Positions 55,183-63,118 of a DNA stretch of 64,000 bases are shown here, in pieces. The translations under genes were made by a program, and so were the position numbers. Every line of letters starts with the position of its first letter. Position 1 is the first letter of the stretch. The stretch is taken from positions 176,745 through 240,744 of the forward strand of contig NZ_QEOO01000042.1 of NCBI RefSeq assembly GCF_003121585.1, given 5' to 3'. The DNA comes from Nocardioides speluncae (lineage in GTDB: Bacteria > Actinomycetota > Actinomycetes > Propionibacteriales > Nocardioidaceae). Below the pieces are notes generated by a model. It was not told where the DNA came from. It saw nothing but the letters and a program-made list of their open reading frames with translations, and did no database searches.

Positions 55183-55396
55183 AGAGTCTCGTGGAGCTGA
55201 GGGGTCGTGGCCCTTGCTGGAACTCTCCTGACCGGCTGTGATGCGTTCCGCTCGACGGTCGCGTCCTACACGGTCTCGCCTGAGATCCCATCCGTCTGCG
55301 TTAAGTCTTGCGCCGCCCGGAGTCAGTTCCTGTGATCCCTGTCGGTGCGAGGGGCGCCGGCCGGATAGGTCTCGGCCCTTTGTCGAGGCAGCCTCC
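55183..55396. other. Non-coding stretch before the copper island
   Basis: No gene can be supported here. The stretch separates the terminator of the PepSY operon from the first BlaI-type operator. A TTGTCG at 55380-55385 could be a -35 element for the promoter that the operator covers. Confidence 0.5.
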
Positions 55397-55415
55397 CTAC
55401 TATGTAGGGTAGTAG
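55397..55415. promoter_or_regulatory. BlaI-type operator 1 (before TauE-cupredoxin operon)
   Basis: CTACTA-N7-TAGTAG with both half-sites exact. It overlaps the probable -10 region of the promoter reading towards the copper-linked genes. Confidence 0.85.
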
Positions 55416-55483
55416 TACGATCTCCTTCGCGGGCGACTCGGGCCGCCGGCCAAGTCCAAACCCGTGTCACCGAGGAGCCCGTC

Positions 55484-55537
55484 GTGCCTATGGTTCACCA
55501 ACCGTGTCACCACCACTCGAGCGGAGTCCGCGGATGA
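55484..55537 (+). CDS. 17-residue Met/His/Cys-rich upstream peptide
   Basis: GAGGAG six bases before a GTG at 55484 opens a short frame encoding MPMVHQPCHHHSSGVRG and ending in TGA at 55535-55537. The stop overlaps the ATG of the TauE/SafE-cupredoxin gene (ATGA), a classical coupling arrangement. Two Met, four His and one Cys in 11 residues suit copper or zinc binding. I infer a metal-sensing leader peptide or a translational coupler; nothing proves that it is translated. Confidence 0.55.
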   Translation: MPMVHQPCHHHSSGVRG

Positions 55538-56637
55538 ACCTGATGGCGATCCTCCTCACCGGCCTGCTGGCGGGCGGTGTCTCCTGCGCCGCGGTCCAGG
55601 GCGGACTTCTGACCGGACTGGTGGCGCGCCAGCACCAGGCCTCCGCGACCGCACGCGGGACGGTGTCGGTGAAGGGCCGCTCGACCGGCGATAGGGCCGC
55701 GGGCCTCACCCTGCCCGATGCGCCCTCCAGAGGTGCGCGGAACCGACTTGTGGATGATCTGGTCCCGGTCGGCGGCTTTCTGGCCGGCAAGCTGGTCTCG
55801 CACACGATCCTCGGCGCCATGCTCGGCGGGATCGGTACGGCGGTGGAACTGTCGGCCCACTCCCACGCGCTTGCCCAGGTGGCGGCCGGCATCCTCATCG
55901 TGCTCTTCGGCCTGGCCCAGCTCGAGGTGCCGGGCTTCAAGGGGTTCGTGATCGCTCCCCCGGCCTCCTGGCTCCGCCTGGTGCGCGGCCGCGCCCGCTC
56001 GCAGGCGGCCTTCGCCCCGGCGCTCCTGGGCTTCGCCACCGTCCTGATCCCATGCGGGGTGACGCTGTCGGTGATGGCACTGGCGCTCACCTCGGGCTCC
56101 TGGCTGAACGGCGCGGCCACGATGGCTGTGTTCGTCATCGGCACCAGCCCCCTGTTCACACTGATCGGGTACGCCGCGCTGAAGGCCGTGACGACGTGGA
56201 AGGACCGCCTGGCGGTCGCCACTGGAATCGTGCTGCTGGCGATGGGCCTGTACACGCTGAACGGCGGACTGACCGCGCTCGGGTCACCGCTGGCCGCCAA
56301 GAATCTCGCCGTCACCCTCGGGTTCGAGCAGGCCCCGGCGGATGCCTCCACCGTCGAGTCGGCCCCCGACGGCACCCAGACCGTCGTGATCACGGTGAGC
56401 TCCGGCTACTACTCGCCCAGCAATGCTCTGCTCAAGGCGGGCGTGCCCACCCAGCTGATCTTCCGCTCCGAGGACGCGCGGGGCTGTGAACGGGCACTGG
56501 TGATTCCGGCCTTCGACGTCGAGCAGATCCTCCCGGAGAACGGCGACACCGTCATCGACGCGGGCGTCCTGGAGCCGGGGACGATCGAGTACTCCTGCTC
56601 CATGGGCATGGTCAGCGGCCGCCTCACCGTCCACTAG
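55534..56637 (+). CDS. TauE/SafE-like membrane protein fused to a cupredoxin domain
   Basis: The 367-residue protein has about six transmembrane helices (MAILLTGLLAGGVSCAAVQG, LLGFATVLIPCGVTLSVMAL) of the sulphite exporter TauE/SafE or DsbD-like class, with Cys residues in the first and fourth helices. The C-terminal about 100 residues form a cupredoxin domain (TVVITVSSGYYSPSNALLKA, ERALVIPAFDVEQIL, TIEYSCSMGMVSGRLTV) with a Cys-x-Met-x-Met end that could bind copper. It probably moves or shields copper or thiol equivalents across the membrane. The ATG at 55534 is coupled to the upstream peptide. Confidence 0.85.
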   Translation: MNLMAILLTGLLAGGVSCAAVQGGLLTGLVARQHQASATARGTVSVKGRSTGDRAAGLTLPDAPSRGARNRLVDDLVPVGGFLAGKLVSHTILGAMLGGIGTAVELSAHSHALAQVAAGILIVLFGLAQLEVPGFKGFVIAPPASWLRLVRGRARSQAAFAPALLGFATVLIPCGVTLSVMALALTSGSWLNGAATMAVFVIGTSPLFTLIGYAALKAVTTWKDRLAVATGIVLLAMGLYTLNGGLTALGSPLAAKNLAVTLGFEQAPADASTVESAPDGTQTVVITVSSGYYSPSNALLKAGVPTQLIFRSEDARGCERALVIPAFDVEQILPENGDTVIDAGVLEPGTIEYSCSMGMVSGRLTVH

Positions 56638-56646
56638 GAGCTTCCC

Positions 56647-56871
56647 ATGTCCCACATCCGCCAGATCTTCACCGTCGACGGCATGCACTGCGCCTCGTGC
56701 ACACTGTTGATCGACGAGGCCCTCGAAGACCTCGACGGTGTCCACCGCTCCACCACCTCGCTGCGCAAGCGCCGCACCGTCGTCGAGTACGACCCCACCA
56801 CCTGCAGCCCTCACGCCGTGGTCGCCGCCATCGCCGAAGCCGGCTACACCAGTGCACTCGTCGACCGATGA
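56647..56871 (+). CDS. CopZ-like heavy-metal-associated domain protein
   Basis: The 74-residue protein is a single HMA domain with the metal loop VDGMHCASC (M-x-C-x-x-C) and the usual ferredoxin-like pattern (DGVHRSTTSLRKRRTVVEYD, VVAAIAEAGY). It would carry Cu(I) to the membrane exporters. It starts 10 bases after the TauE-cupredoxin gene with a GGAG ribosome site and clearly belongs to that operon. Confidence 0.9.
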   Translation: MSHIRQIFTVDGMHCASCTLLIDEALEDLDGVHRSTTSLRKRRTVVEYDPTTCSPHAVVAAIAEAGYTSALVDR

Positions 56872-56931
56872 CTGCGGCCGCGGGTCGCCTGACCTGAGCA
56901 ACTCGCGTCACCTCGCTGGCTGCATCGGCGG

Positions 56932-57411
56932 CTATGTCCAGGTGTTGGTACCGGCCATCAACAGGTCAGCGCGGAGCTGCTGACGAATCTCCAGCATCAC
57001 CATGAGCACGGCGAGCACGGCGATGACCCAGTGGCGGCGCCGCGAGGTCCATCCGATCGTGACGGTCAGCCACCGCTGGGTGACAACTCCAACGGCGGCA
57101 CGGCCGATGGCCAACCCGGCGCCGTACACGACCAGGATGCTGAGCGGGTTGTAGCGCCACGCCTCGGCGAGGTCGCCCTGGGCGGTGTAGCGGGCGGCCC
57201 GGGTGCCGCCGCAGAAGGGGTCCATGATCCCGACCTTGTGCAGAGGGCCGTGCAGGTCGACCGGTGGCAGCCCGAGGACGGCCATGGCGACGGCAATGCC
57301 CAGCGCGAGCATCGCGCCGCCGGTCAGCCACCAGTGCCGATCGCGTCCCTCGATGTGGAACCGGATGAGCGGCAACCGGCCCGCGCCGGAGGCGGTCGGT
57401 GCTGGCGGCAT
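56932..57411 (-). CDS. DUF2752 membrane protein
   Basis: The 159-residue protein has DUF2752 features: a transmembrane helix near residue 30, then the motif GIMDPFCGGTRAARYTAQGD, AWRYNPLSILVVYGAGL, and two further helices. The CGGTRA motif often has an extra cysteine (C-P-x-C-G-x-T-R); here only one is present. The ATG at 57411 has AGGA upstream. It diverges from the BlaI gene across operator 2, so it probably belongs to the same regulon. The function is unknown. Confidence 0.82.
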   Translation of the reverse strand: MPPAPTASGAGRLPLIRFHIEGRDRHWWLTGGAMLALGIAVAMAVLGLPPVDLHGPLHKVGIMDPFCGGTRAARYTAQGDLAEAWRYNPLSILVVYGAGLAIGRAAVGVVTQRWLTVTIGWTSRRRHWVIAVLAVLMVMLEIRQQLRADLLMAGTNTWT

Positions 57412-57445
57412 TGCGGGATCCTTGCGTCGTACGGAATGGCGTGAA

Positions 57446-57464
57446 CTACTATGCCGCATAGGAT
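57446..57464. promoter_or_regulatory. BlaI-type operator 2 (before blaI and DUF2752 gene)
   Basis: CTACTA-N7-TAGGAT: the left half-site is exact, the right half differs at two positions from TAGTAG. The core CTATG-CCG-CATAG is fully symmetric. It lies between the divergent genes, so the repressor would control both, including its own gene. Confidence 0.75.
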
Positions 57465-57512
57465 ATGGGTGGGCGTCGCGGTGCACGCCGAGTCGAAGCG
57501 CGGGAGCGATGG

Positions 57513-57884
57513 ATGCGGAAGCTGGGTGACCTGGAAGCGCTGGTGATGGAGCAGCTCTGGGCATCGACCGAACCCCTATCGGTACGGCAGGTGCTCGAGG
57601 CGCTTCCCACGACGGGCCCGGACGGCCGCAACCGGGCCTACACGACGGTGATGACCGTGATGGACAATCTGTTCCACAAGAGCTTCGTGGTCCGGGAGCG
57701 CTCCGGCCGGGCGTATGTCTATCGGGCCTCGCAGACCCGGGCCGAGCACACGGCCGAGGTGATGGAGGACGCCCTAACCCACGGAGGTGACCGCGGTGCG
57801 GCGTTGATGCACTTCGTCGACCAGCTCACACCCGAGGAGGCCGCACAGTTGCGTGCCCTGCTCGGCAGCCGAGAGCCCTCATGA
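57513..57884 (+). CDS. BlaI/MecI/CopY-family repressor
   Basis: The 123-residue protein starts MRKLGDLEALVMEQLWAST and has the family winged helix (PLSVRQVLEALPTTGPDGRN, AYTTVMTVMDNLFHKSFVVR) and a C-terminal dimerisation helix (TPEEAAQLRALLG). It has no cysteine at all, so it lacks the C-x-C metal motif of CopY and cannot sense copper in that way. GGGAG lies seven bases before the ATG at 57513. It overlaps the M56 protease gene by four bases, as in blaI-blaR1 pairs, so it is probably inactivated by proteolysis. Confidence 0.92.
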   Translation: MRKLGDLEALVMEQLWASTEPLSVRQVLEALPTTGPDGRNRAYTTVMTVMDNLFHKSFVVRERSGRAYVYRASQTRAEHTAEVMEDALTHGGDRGAALMHFVDQLTPEEAAQLRALLGSREPS

Positions 57885-58891
57885 CCACCACGCTGGCGCT
57901 GTTCGCCGTAGCCGCGCTGATGGGCAGCGTCGCCGGCATCCCCCTGGCCCGGGCCCGGTGGGCCGGGCACGCGCCGCGGCTTGCCGTTGCGCTGTGGCAT
58001 GCGCTCTGCTTCGGCGTGGTGTCGTCGGTCGTCCTGGGCGGACTGGCGCTGGCGCTCCCGGTGCTCCCGCAGGTGATCACCGGCGGCCTCAGCGACTTCC
58101 TGGCCCGCTGCGCAATGGCCCTGCACACGGAGCTCGCGGCCCCGCGCCCGGCGTTCCTGGGTGCCGCCGGACTCCTGCTCGCCCTGGCCGCCGGGACCCG
58201 CCTACTGCGCGGGCTGATGGCGGCTGCGCGGGAGGCCAAGCGCGGCAGGCGTCACCAGCTGGACCGGCTGACCCTGGTGGGTCACCTGCTTCCGAGCGAC
58301 CACCGGGAAAGGCTGGTGCTGCTGGACGACGCCCGACCTGCGGCGTACTGCCTACCCGGCCGCCGACGGGGCCGGGCCACGATCGTGATCAGCCGGGGCG
58401 CTCTGGAACTGCTCGGCGATGACCAGGTGGACCTGCTGCTCGCCCACGAACGGGCGCACCTTCGCCAGCGACACCACCTGGCGACCCGGCTGACGGCGGC
58501 GCTGACCACCTCGTTCGGATGGGTGCCGCTGTTTCGGCTGGCCTCTGGCCAGGTACCACTGCTGTTGGAGATGGCGGCCGACGACGAGGCGGTGCGACTG
58601 ACGACCCGCCGGCACTCGGCGCAGACCACCGCGCGTCGGCGTCTGGCCGACGCGGTGGTCAACCTGGCCACCGCGCAGACGCCCACCCCCGCAGCCGCCT
58701 TCTCCGCGGCCGGCGGCTCAGCTCTCGCCCGGGTCCAGCGACTCAGTCGGCCGCCGGAGCGACTGGGACTCGCCCACACCACGCTGCTCACTGCCGGAGT
58801 GGGCGTCATCCTCGCGGGGCCGCTGCTGGTCGCGACGGCCCCCGTGCTGTGCGCGGCAGCCATGGACATCTGCCCCATCGCACTCGCCTGA
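57881..58891 (+). CDS. M56-family membrane metalloprotease (BlaR1-like)
   Basis: The 336-residue protein has about four transmembrane helices and the zinc motif LLAHERAHLRQRHH (His189, Glu190, His193), the usual M56/BlaR1 protease core, with the downstream EMAADDEAVRL segment holding the likely third ligand. It lacks the penicillin-binding sensor domain of BlaR1. The short C-terminal tail after the last helix carries two cysteines (VLCAAAMDICPIALA), which could sense metal or redox state outside the cell. It would cleave the coupled BlaI repressor. Overlap is ATGA. Confidence 0.87.
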   Translation: MTTTLALFAVAALMGSVAGIPLARARWAGHAPRLAVALWHALCFGVVSSVVLGGLALALPVLPQVITGGLSDFLARCAMALHTELAAPRPAFLGAAGLLLALAAGTRLLRGLMAAAREAKRGRRHQLDRLTLVGHLLPSDHRERLVLLDDARPAAYCLPGRRRGRATIVISRGALELLGDDQVDLLLAHERAHLRQRHHLATRLTAALTTSFGWVPLFRLASGQVPLLLEMAADDEAVRLTTRRHSAQTTARRRLADAVVNLATAQTPTPAAAFSAAGGSALARVQRLSRPPERLGLAHTTLLTAGVGVILAGPLLVATAPVLCAAAMDICPIALA

Positions 58892-58930
58892 CGACGTGCC
58901 GCGCTCGGCACTGCGATCGGCAGGACCTGG

Positions 58931-59125
58931 CTATGAGGCGTTCGGCGCCTGGTCGACAGGTCGCTCGGCGCGCAGCTGCTGCACCTCGGCACGCAGCCGA
59001 GCGACCTCGTCAGAGGATCCACTCGGGGGATGGTGGTTGTGGTTGCCGCGCATCATCACCAACATCATCGCGCCCATCATGATGGGACAGACCAGGACTG
59101 CGATTAGGTAGATCAGGTCAGGCAT
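58931..59125 (-). CDS. Small His/Met-rich membrane protein
   Basis: The 64-residue protein has one transmembrane helix rich in methionine (LIAVLVCPIMMGAMMLVMM), then RGNHNHHPPSG and a short amphipathic helix (DEVARLRAEVQQLRAER). Met and His clusters at the membrane exit suit copper binding; similar small proteins accompany copper genes in actinobacteria. It is transcribed away from operator 3 (26 bases upstream of its start). Confidence 0.75.
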   Translation of the reverse strand: MPDLIYLIAVLVCPIMMGAMMLVMMRGNHNHHPPSGSSDEVARLRAEVQQLRAERPVDQAPNAS

Positions 59126-59150
59126 CGGCGGTCCTTCCGGAGCAAACTAC

Positions 59151-59169
59151 CTACTAATGTTCATAGTAG
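59151..59169. promoter_or_regulatory. BlaI-type operator 3
   Basis: CTACTA-N7-TAGTAG, both half-sites exact, 26 bases upstream of the small His/Met-rich membrane protein on the minus strand. Confidence 0.85.
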
Positions 59170-59255
59170 ACCGGTCTTCAAGGTTCTTCGGCGAGAACGC
59201 CATCAATGGTCGCGCCGGCGTGGTGAGCCGAGCTGCGTAGGACTCCTTCACCTAT

Positions 59256-59274
59256 CTACTATTCGTTATAGTAG
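59256..59274. promoter_or_regulatory. BlaI-type operator 4
   Basis: CTACTA-N7-TAGTAG, both half-sites exact, extended by CTAT/ATAG to 27 bp of symmetry (59252-59278). It lies 37 bases before the F510_1955-type lipoprotein start. Confidence 0.88.
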
Positions 59275-59310
59275 ATAGGGTCGGTCGTCGCCCGTCGAGA
59301 GGTGCTGGTT

Positions 59311-60174
59311 GTGATCGTGAAGAAGTCAGCGCCCGCTCTGACACTGGCCGCCGTCGCACTCGCCGCGACCGCCGGGTGCTCAGCCGGCGGGAGCGACCCC
59401 AAGCCCGGCACTGGTTCCGGCGGCGCGACAACCGCGGAGATGGGGCACATCCACGGGATCGGGGTCGACCCTCACGATGGCGCGGTGTACGCCGGAACGC
59501 ACCACGGCCTGTTCCGGATCGCCGACGGCAGCGCGACCCGGGTCGCGGACCGGGTGCAGGACTTCATGGGCTTCACAGTCGCCGGACCCGAGCACTTCCT
59601 GGCCAGCGGCCACCCCGGCGAGGGCCAGGACGGCCCCGGGTCGCTGGGACTCATCGAGAGCACCGACGCCGGCCAGACCTGGCACGGCCTCTCACTCAGC
59701 GGAGAGGCGGACTTCCATTCCCTGGAGTACCGCCACGGGCGCGTCTACGGGCTCAACTCGGTGACCGGCCAGCTCCTGGTCAGCACGGACATGACGTCGT
59801 GGCAGGAACTCAGCCGCGCCCCGATCGCCGACTTCGCCGTCAGCCCGACCGACGCCGACCTCCTGATCGCGACAACACAGGAGGGCCTGGCCCGCAGCAG
59901 TGACGGCGGGCGAGCCTTCGAGGTCGTTGCATCGGCACCGCTGATGGTCTTCGTCGGCTGGGCCGAGGACGGGACGCTCGCCGGCGTCACACCGGAGGGT
60001 GTTGTGTACGCCGCGGACGACCCGACCGGCGAGTGGAGCGAACGTGGAAGTCTGGGTGGGCAGCCCGAGGCGCTCACCGTTCAGTCGTCCGACGAGATAT
60101 ACGCCGCTGCGAACGGCGCCGTCCTGTTGTCCACCGACGGCGGTCGCACGTTCGGTCCCACGCTTGAAGAGTGA
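59311..60174 (+). CDS. F510_1955-type lipoprotein (BNR/propeller-like)
   Basis: The 287-residue protein has a lipobox (AALAATAGCSAGG-like; ATAGCS) and repeats of a sialidase-like propeller: MGHIHGIGVDPHDGAVYAGT, GLIESTDAGQTWHGL, GLARSSDGGRAFEVV, LLSTDGGRTFGPT. The HIHGIG and GTHHGL segments near the start are characteristic of the F510_1955 family. The GTG at 59311 has GAGAGG eight bases upstream; GTGs at 59302 and 59317 are alternatives. Operator 4 puts it in the BlaI-type regulon; the function in copper handling is unknown. Confidence 0.8.
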   Translation: MIVKKSAPALTLAAVALAATAGCSAGGSDPKPGTGSGGATTAEMGHIHGIGVDPHDGAVYAGTHHGLFRIADGSATRVADRVQDFMGFTVAGPEHFLASGHPGEGQDGPGSLGLIESTDAGQTWHGLSLSGEADFHSLEYRHGRVYGLNSVTGQLLVSTDMTSWQELSRAPIADFAVSPTDADLLIATTQEGLARSSDGGRAFEVVASAPLMVFVGWAEDGTLAGVTPEGVVYAADDPTGEWSERGSLGGQPEALTVQSSDEIYAAANGAVLLSTDGGRTFGPTLEE

Positions 60175-60283
60175 TCGCGTGATCGCGCCGACGCAGCCGC
60201 ACCGGCCCTCGGAGTTGTCACGCATTGGGTGCTCGCGGCAGACGTCGGCACCCGAACTCGACCGGTACCGCTGCGGGCACGCA

Positions 60284-62329
60284 TCAATCCGGTTCGTGGT
60301 GGTGCCCCTCATGGGAGTCCGGCCCGTCGTAGGTGAGCCTCCGGGTGATCAGGTGTCGACCGCTGGTGAGTACCTCGCGCTTGATCCGGTTGTGTCGGTC
60401 GACGGTCAGCAGCACGTAGATGCTCTCGGCCGGGTATCCGAGCGCGAGGGTGACCTCGCCACCGCGGTGCACCTGGTAGTGCGTCACCGTCGCCGCCCGT
60501 CCGGATCCGAAGGGGCCGACAGCCAGGTACTCCTCACCGGTGAGGCGAAGCCGCTTCCGCGGGCCCAGACCTGTCGCGGTGTCGCTGGTGGTCTGCTCAT
60601 GGAGCGTGAAGTGCTTCACCTTCCGCATCTTGGCGACCACGGCAGCCAGCCGCTGATCCTCCGGGCGCGGCGGCCAGGCCACCTGCACGGCGGCGCGGCC
60701 GCCGTCCCACTGCTCGTCCTCCACCCGGAGGGTCACTACGTTCTCGCCCTTGACCCACGAGGCTGGTGCGGCGAAGCATCCGAGCCCGCAGCGGCGGAAC
60801 TCCAGCTCCTGCGCATCTCTATCGTCCCCGGTGAGGTTGCCGGTCAGGTCAATGGCGTCCTGGCTGCGCTCCTTGGTGTCGGCGGTGTTTGGGGTCGCGA
60901 GCCTCACGACCACCTGACCCTGGCTCGCGGAGACCCCGATGCCCACGTAACCGGCACGCGCCCCGAGCGCAATCGCCGGACCGGCGTCCGGCGGCGGGAA
61001 GGCCAACGTGAGGTCGGCCGACGCCGACGGCGCGAGCACGGTCAGCGCACTGGACACAGCCGTGACGGCCGCGAGCACGGCCAGCTCGCCTCGTGCTGAA
61101 GACGCAGGCTGGGCAGCATCGGGTCTCCGAAGATGGCGACGCGCCCACCCGGCAAGTACGACGACGGCTGCTACTAGCCCGACCTTGACCAGGAGCCACC
61201 GGCCGTACGTCGTGTCGAGCAGCGCCCCGCTCAGGTCGTCGAGCGGGAGGACGACCAATGCAGCCACGGTCCCGGTCGCGAACACGACCAGGAACAAGCC
61301 CAGGGCCATCCGCGCGTACCCACCGACCACCGGGGCGGACGGAACCTGTCGGCGGCGCAGCGCGATCGATACCCGGATCACGTGGAGCAGGGCACCAATC
61401 CATACCGCCACCACGGCAAGATGAACCGCGACCAGCACGACACCGAGCGCGCCGGCCTGCGCCTGCGGATGCCCGCGAATTCCCTCGGCCACCGGCACCG
61501 CCAGAAGAACCACACCACCGGCGCGCCCCCACCCGACAGCGAACGCCCCCAGCGCCGACGCGAACGCGGCGGTCTGCACGAGCGCGACGAGGCCGGGCGC
61601 CGACTCGACAAGTCCGGCAACTGAGGCCGGGGCAATACCGGCCTTGAGTGAGCCCGCGCCGGCCACGAGCGCAGCGAGACCCAGGGCAGCGACGAGGCCG
61701 ACGCCGGCGCCGGACTTCACCAAGGGCCGCGGTAGGCCTACCGCTGAGGAGGTGCGCCGTACGATCCTGGCCCCGGCCAGACCACCCAGGCACAGTGCCA
61801 AACCCAGGACGAGCAACCAGCGGAAGGCGCCCACGGCCCAGCCGCCTCGGATCGCCGTGCCACCTCCCTCGGAAGCCAGCCCAGCGTCCGAACCGACAAC
61901 GAACCGAAAGTCGCCGACCATCGTGTCGCCATCGCTGGCCACCACCTGCCACTGCACGCGATACGCACCCGGCGCAAGACGCTCCATCACCCGGGCCCGC
62001 AGCACGCTCGACTCCCCAGCCGTTTGCACCCGCCCGACACGCGCCACCTCGCCCTGGCTGGACACGACCCGTAGAGACGACCGGGACGCCTCGACAGGCT
62101 GATCGAAGACCAACTGGACAACCCGCGGCGACTCGGGCACCGCGCCGTCCACCGCCGGGCTCGTGAACAACAGTGTCGCGTGCGCCGCAGCCGGCGAGAC
62201 CGGAACGAGCATCGTGATCGCGAAAGCGAGCATCAGCGCGGCCAGCCAGCGACAAGCCCCGAGGACACCTCGCGCCCGACGCGCAGGCAACAAGGCAGGC
62301 GAGGAGGAAGGCACGAGTCGACGAATCAC
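60284..62329 (-). CDS. CopC-CopD fusion copper-resistance protein
   Basis: The 681-residue protein has a signal peptide that ends before HATLLFTSPAVDGAVP, so the mature N-terminus is the histidine that binds Cu(II) in CopC. The CopC fold follows, but its usual D-G-H-P motif reads SDGDTMVGDF, so one copper ligand is replaced. Eight or so CopD helices come next (residues about 170-430), then an extra C-terminal domain of about 250 residues (RCGLGCFAAPAS, HEQTTSDTATGLG) ending in HEGHHHEPD. It probably brings copper across the membrane or buffers it. The GTG start has AGGAG eight bases upstream. Confidence 0.88.
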   Translation of the reverse strand: MIRRLVPSSSPALLPARRARGVLGACRWLAALMLAFAITMLVPVSPAAAHATLLFTSPAVDGAVPESPRVVQLVFDQPVEASRSSLRVVSSQGEVARVGRVQTAGESSVLRARVMERLAPGAYRVQWQVVASDGDTMVGDFRFVVGSDAGLASEGGGTAIRGGWAVGAFRWLLVLGLALCLGGLAGARIVRRTSSAVGLPRPLVKSGAGVGLVAALGLAALVAGAGSLKAGIAPASVAGLVESAPGLVALVQTAAFASALGAFAVGWGRAGGVVLLAVPVAEGIRGHPQAQAGALGVVLVAVHLAVVAVWIGALLHVIRVSIALRRRQVPSAPVVGGYARMALGLFLVVFATGTVAALVVLPLDDLSGALLDTTYGRWLLVKVGLVAAVVVLAGWARRHLRRPDAAQPASSARGELAVLAAVTAVSSALTVLAPSASADLTLAFPPPDAGPAIALGARAGYVGIGVSASQGQVVVRLATPNTADTKERSQDAIDLTGNLTGDDRDAQELEFRRCGLGCFAAPASWVKGENVVTLRVEDEQWDGGRAAVQVAWPPRPEDQRLAAVVAKMRKVKHFTLHEQTTSDTATGLGPRKRLRLTGEEYLAVGPFGSGRAATVTHYQVHRGGEVTLALGYPAESIYVLLTVDRHNRIKREVLTSGRHLITRRLTYDGPDSHEGHHHEPD

Positions 62330-62351
62330 TGGACGGGCTCCTCCACCGTAT

Positions 62352-62370
62352 CTACGAAGCAGGATCGTAG
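62352..62370. promoter_or_regulatory. BlaI-type operator 5 (variant)
   Basis: CTACGA-N7-TCGTAG: an exact inverted repeat with the same N7 spacing as the other four sites, but G/C in place of T/A at the fifth position. It lies 23 bases upstream of the CopC-CopD start. Confidence 0.65.
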
Positions 62371-62407
62371 ACGATTGACGGCTGAGACCGAACCCGGTCG
62401 ATCGTGA

Positions 62408-63019
62408 CTACGCCCCAGCCCCGTCCTCGCGCTCCAGGGCAGTCGAGGACAGACCGAGTCCGTCCAGAACCACGTGAACCAGGCGTCCCACGTGATCGAG
62501 GTCCGCAGCCTGGCCGGCCGCCGACAGTGCATGCAGGCAGTAAGCAGCGAGTTCCTCCGGACTCACATCCGTCCGCACCAGGCCGTCCGCGGCGGCTTCC
62601 TCGATCACCGCGGCAAACTCGCTGCGTAGGCGGCGTTCAGCATCGGCCACCTCGGAACCGCGATGCACGAGCGCGCTGACATCGGTGGAGGAGTGGCGCT
62701 TGCGGTGGAAACAGATCGTCGCGTAGGCGCGGATGACCGCGACGAGCCGGGTGCCCACCGCGCCGGGGCCGGTACGCAACCCCTCGATAGTCTGCAGATG
62801 GCCCTCGACATGCTGCGCGTGATGCGCGAGCAGGATCGACTCCACATCGGTGAAGTACTTGTAGAGGGTGGCCCTGCCGATGCCGGCGGCGTTTGCCACG
62901 TGGGACATGGTCAGCGCGAGGGGGCCACGCTCTTCGGCCAACTGCCAGGCTGCCTCGGTGATGGCCTGGCGGACCGCTCGACGATGACCGTCGATCGACT
63001 CGTCCCACAGCTTCGGCAC
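62408..63019 (-). CDS. TetR-family regulator
   Basis: The 203-residue protein has a TetR helix-turn-helix (ITEAAWQLAEERGPLALTM, VANAAGIGRATLYKYFTD) and a C-terminal helical domain (CLHALSAAGQAADLDHVGRLV). The start is GTG at 63019. It diverges from the two small membrane-protein genes and lies next to the CopC-CopD gene on the same strand. Whether it responds to copper is unknown. Confidence 0.9.
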   Translation of the reverse strand: MPKLWDESIDGHRRAVRQAITEAAWQLAEERGPLALTMSHVANAAGIGRATLYKYFTDVESILLAHHAQHVEGHLQTIEGLRTGPGAVGTRLVAVIRAYATICFHRKRHSSTDVSALVHRGSEVADAERRLRSEFAAVIEEAAADGLVRTDVSPEELAAYCLHALSAAGQAADLDHVGRLVHVVLDGLGLSSTALEREDGAGA

Positions 63020-63054
63020 AAACTGATCCTACATCTTGTCGCCGCTGTAGACAC

Positions 63055-63070
63055 ATTGCCCTTATGCAAT
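63055..63070. promoter_or_regulatory. Possible TetR operator
   Basis: ATTGC-N6-GCAAT lies in the 99-base gap between the TetR gene and the divergent membrane-protein genes. The symmetry is short, so this is tentative. Confidence 0.35.
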
Positions 63071-63118
63071 ACACTTTGTCTCGTACGCTCGACATGAGGG
63101 GCAACCCGGGAGGCAGCA

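Noticed and set aside
63030..63051. CTACA...TGTAG before the TetR gene as a sixth BlaI-type site
   Set aside because: The spacing is 12 bases rather than 7 and only five bases match.
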